Assembly (NCBI GenBank): GCA_011390535.1
Contig: JAABSF010000194.1
Location: 1 to 5,894 of the forward strand
Source of the DNA: Deltaproteobacteria bacterium
GTDB lineage: Bacteria; Myxococcota_A; Polyangia; HGW-17; SLPX01
DNA: 5,894 bases
Direction: 5' to 3'
Position numbers and translations under genes: made by a program. Below are positions 5,734 to 5,894 of the stretch, one piece after another. Position 1 is the stretch's first letter. Every line of letters begins with the position of its first letter. The notes below the pieces were generated by a model. The model saw nothing but the letters and a program-made list of their open reading frames with translations. It did not search any database and was not told where the DNA came from.

Positions 5734-5894
5734 GACATTGCCCATGGTGAAAAAGGCCTTTTCTCCCTCTATCACAGCTACAAGAATCGCAGATACGGAG
5801 TTCAAAGCTGCAGGGCTCAAAGCTACAGCGCTCACGAGGGATGCGAGGCTAACAGATCCAGGGCTCAAAGCTATACCGCTCACGAGGGATGCAG
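5680..5894 (+). CDS. Unknown protein with 16-residue tandem repeats, 3' partial
   Basis: The frame opens at an ATG and runs 71 codons without a stop to the window edge; an in-frame TAG lies upstream at 5656. I do not recognise the family. Residues 1-40 (MSNFHFNKSLENIFRRFVDI then AHGEKGLFSLYHSYKNRRYG) look like ordinary soluble protein with mixed codons. From about 41 a repeat begins: VQSC, then a unit RAQSYSAHEGCEANRS, then RAQSYTAHEGC before the edge, each unit 16 residues (48 bases). The two base differences between copies give Tyr-Tyr (silent) and Ser-Thr in this frame, as selection on protein would leave. Against it: no ribosome binding site precedes the ATG. A shorter frame from 5744 is also open, but there the same changes are Thr-Ile and Ala-Pro. 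The gene lies 55 bases after the peptidase, same strand, with no clear terminator between. Confidence 0.4.
   Translation, partial: MSNFHFNKSLENIFRRFVDIAHGEKGLFSLYHSYKNRRYGVQSCRAQSYSAHEGCEANRSRAQSYTAHEGC
5811..5892. repeat. 48-base tandem repeat, continuing past the window edge
   Basis: Copy one (5811-5844) and copy two (5859-5892) match at 32 of 34 bases, differing at 5826/5874 and 5828/5876. The 14 bases between them complete a 48-base unit. A partial earlier copy is visible: TCAAAGCTGCAG (5802-5813) against TCAAAGCTACAG (5817-5828), offset by 15 bases. The array is probably longer, as the second unit is cut by the edge. A period divisible by three keeps any reading frame. Confidence 0.85.

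Noticed and set aside
5744..5894. Alternative open frame starting ATG GTG AAA AAG through the tandem repeat
   Set aside because: It is shorter than the frame from 5680, has no ribosome site, and the two repeat differences would be Thr-Ile and Ala-Pro, not the silent and conservative changes seen in the other frame.
5811..5894. CRISPR array
   Set aside because: The intervening 14 bases are too short for spacers, only two copies are visible, and the copies differ internally; it is a tandem repeat.

Overview
The window holds five clear protein-coding genes, one of them cut by the left edge, and a probable sixth cut by the right edge. There are no rRNA or tRNA genes, no insertion sequence and no CRISPR array. 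The gene content suggests a free-living Gram-negative bacterium, probably from the broad deltaproteobacterial group (Desulfobacterota or Myxococcota type). It combines a lamin-tail-domain surface protein, a short PilZ protein with the RxxxR and NxSxxG motifs, a PAS protein with the C-terminal ICAECKKIRD-type cysteine motif, and a secreted S9 peptidase. This placement is inferred from gene families and is not firm.

Layout, left to right. Positions 2-358 (+) are the C-terminal end of a lamin tail domain (LTD) protein. Positions 430-1752 (+) encode a membrane-anchored metallophosphoesterase of the YkuE/YaeI type, with three N-terminal membrane segments and an internal twin-arginine-like motif before the catalytic domain. 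Convergent to these, on the minus strand, are a PAS-domain protein with two cysteine clusters (1797-2396) and a PilZ domain protein (2675-3130). A 418-base divergent intergenic region (3131-3548) separates the PilZ gene from a rightward secreted S9 prolyl-oligopeptidase-family enzyme (3549-5624). After it comes a reading frame starting at 5680 that runs off the right edge and ends in a 48-base (16-codon) tandem repeat.

How the genes may work together: the two outer plus-strand blocks make envelope or exported proteins, namely a surface protein, a membrane phosphoesterase and a periplasmic peptidase. The two minus-strand genes encode small signalling proteins without catalytic output domains. 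PilZ domains usually bind cyclic di-GMP. The PAS protein could sense a redox state, metal or small ligand through its cysteines. No shared pathway can be proved from the window.

The least explained parts are the 3131-3548 intergenic region and the right edge. The intergenic region has several inverted and direct repeats and a possible 40-residue minus-strand frame. At the right edge the only two differences between repeat copies are a silent change and a Ser-to-Thr change in the frame from 5680, which favours a true, perhaps expanding, repeat protein.
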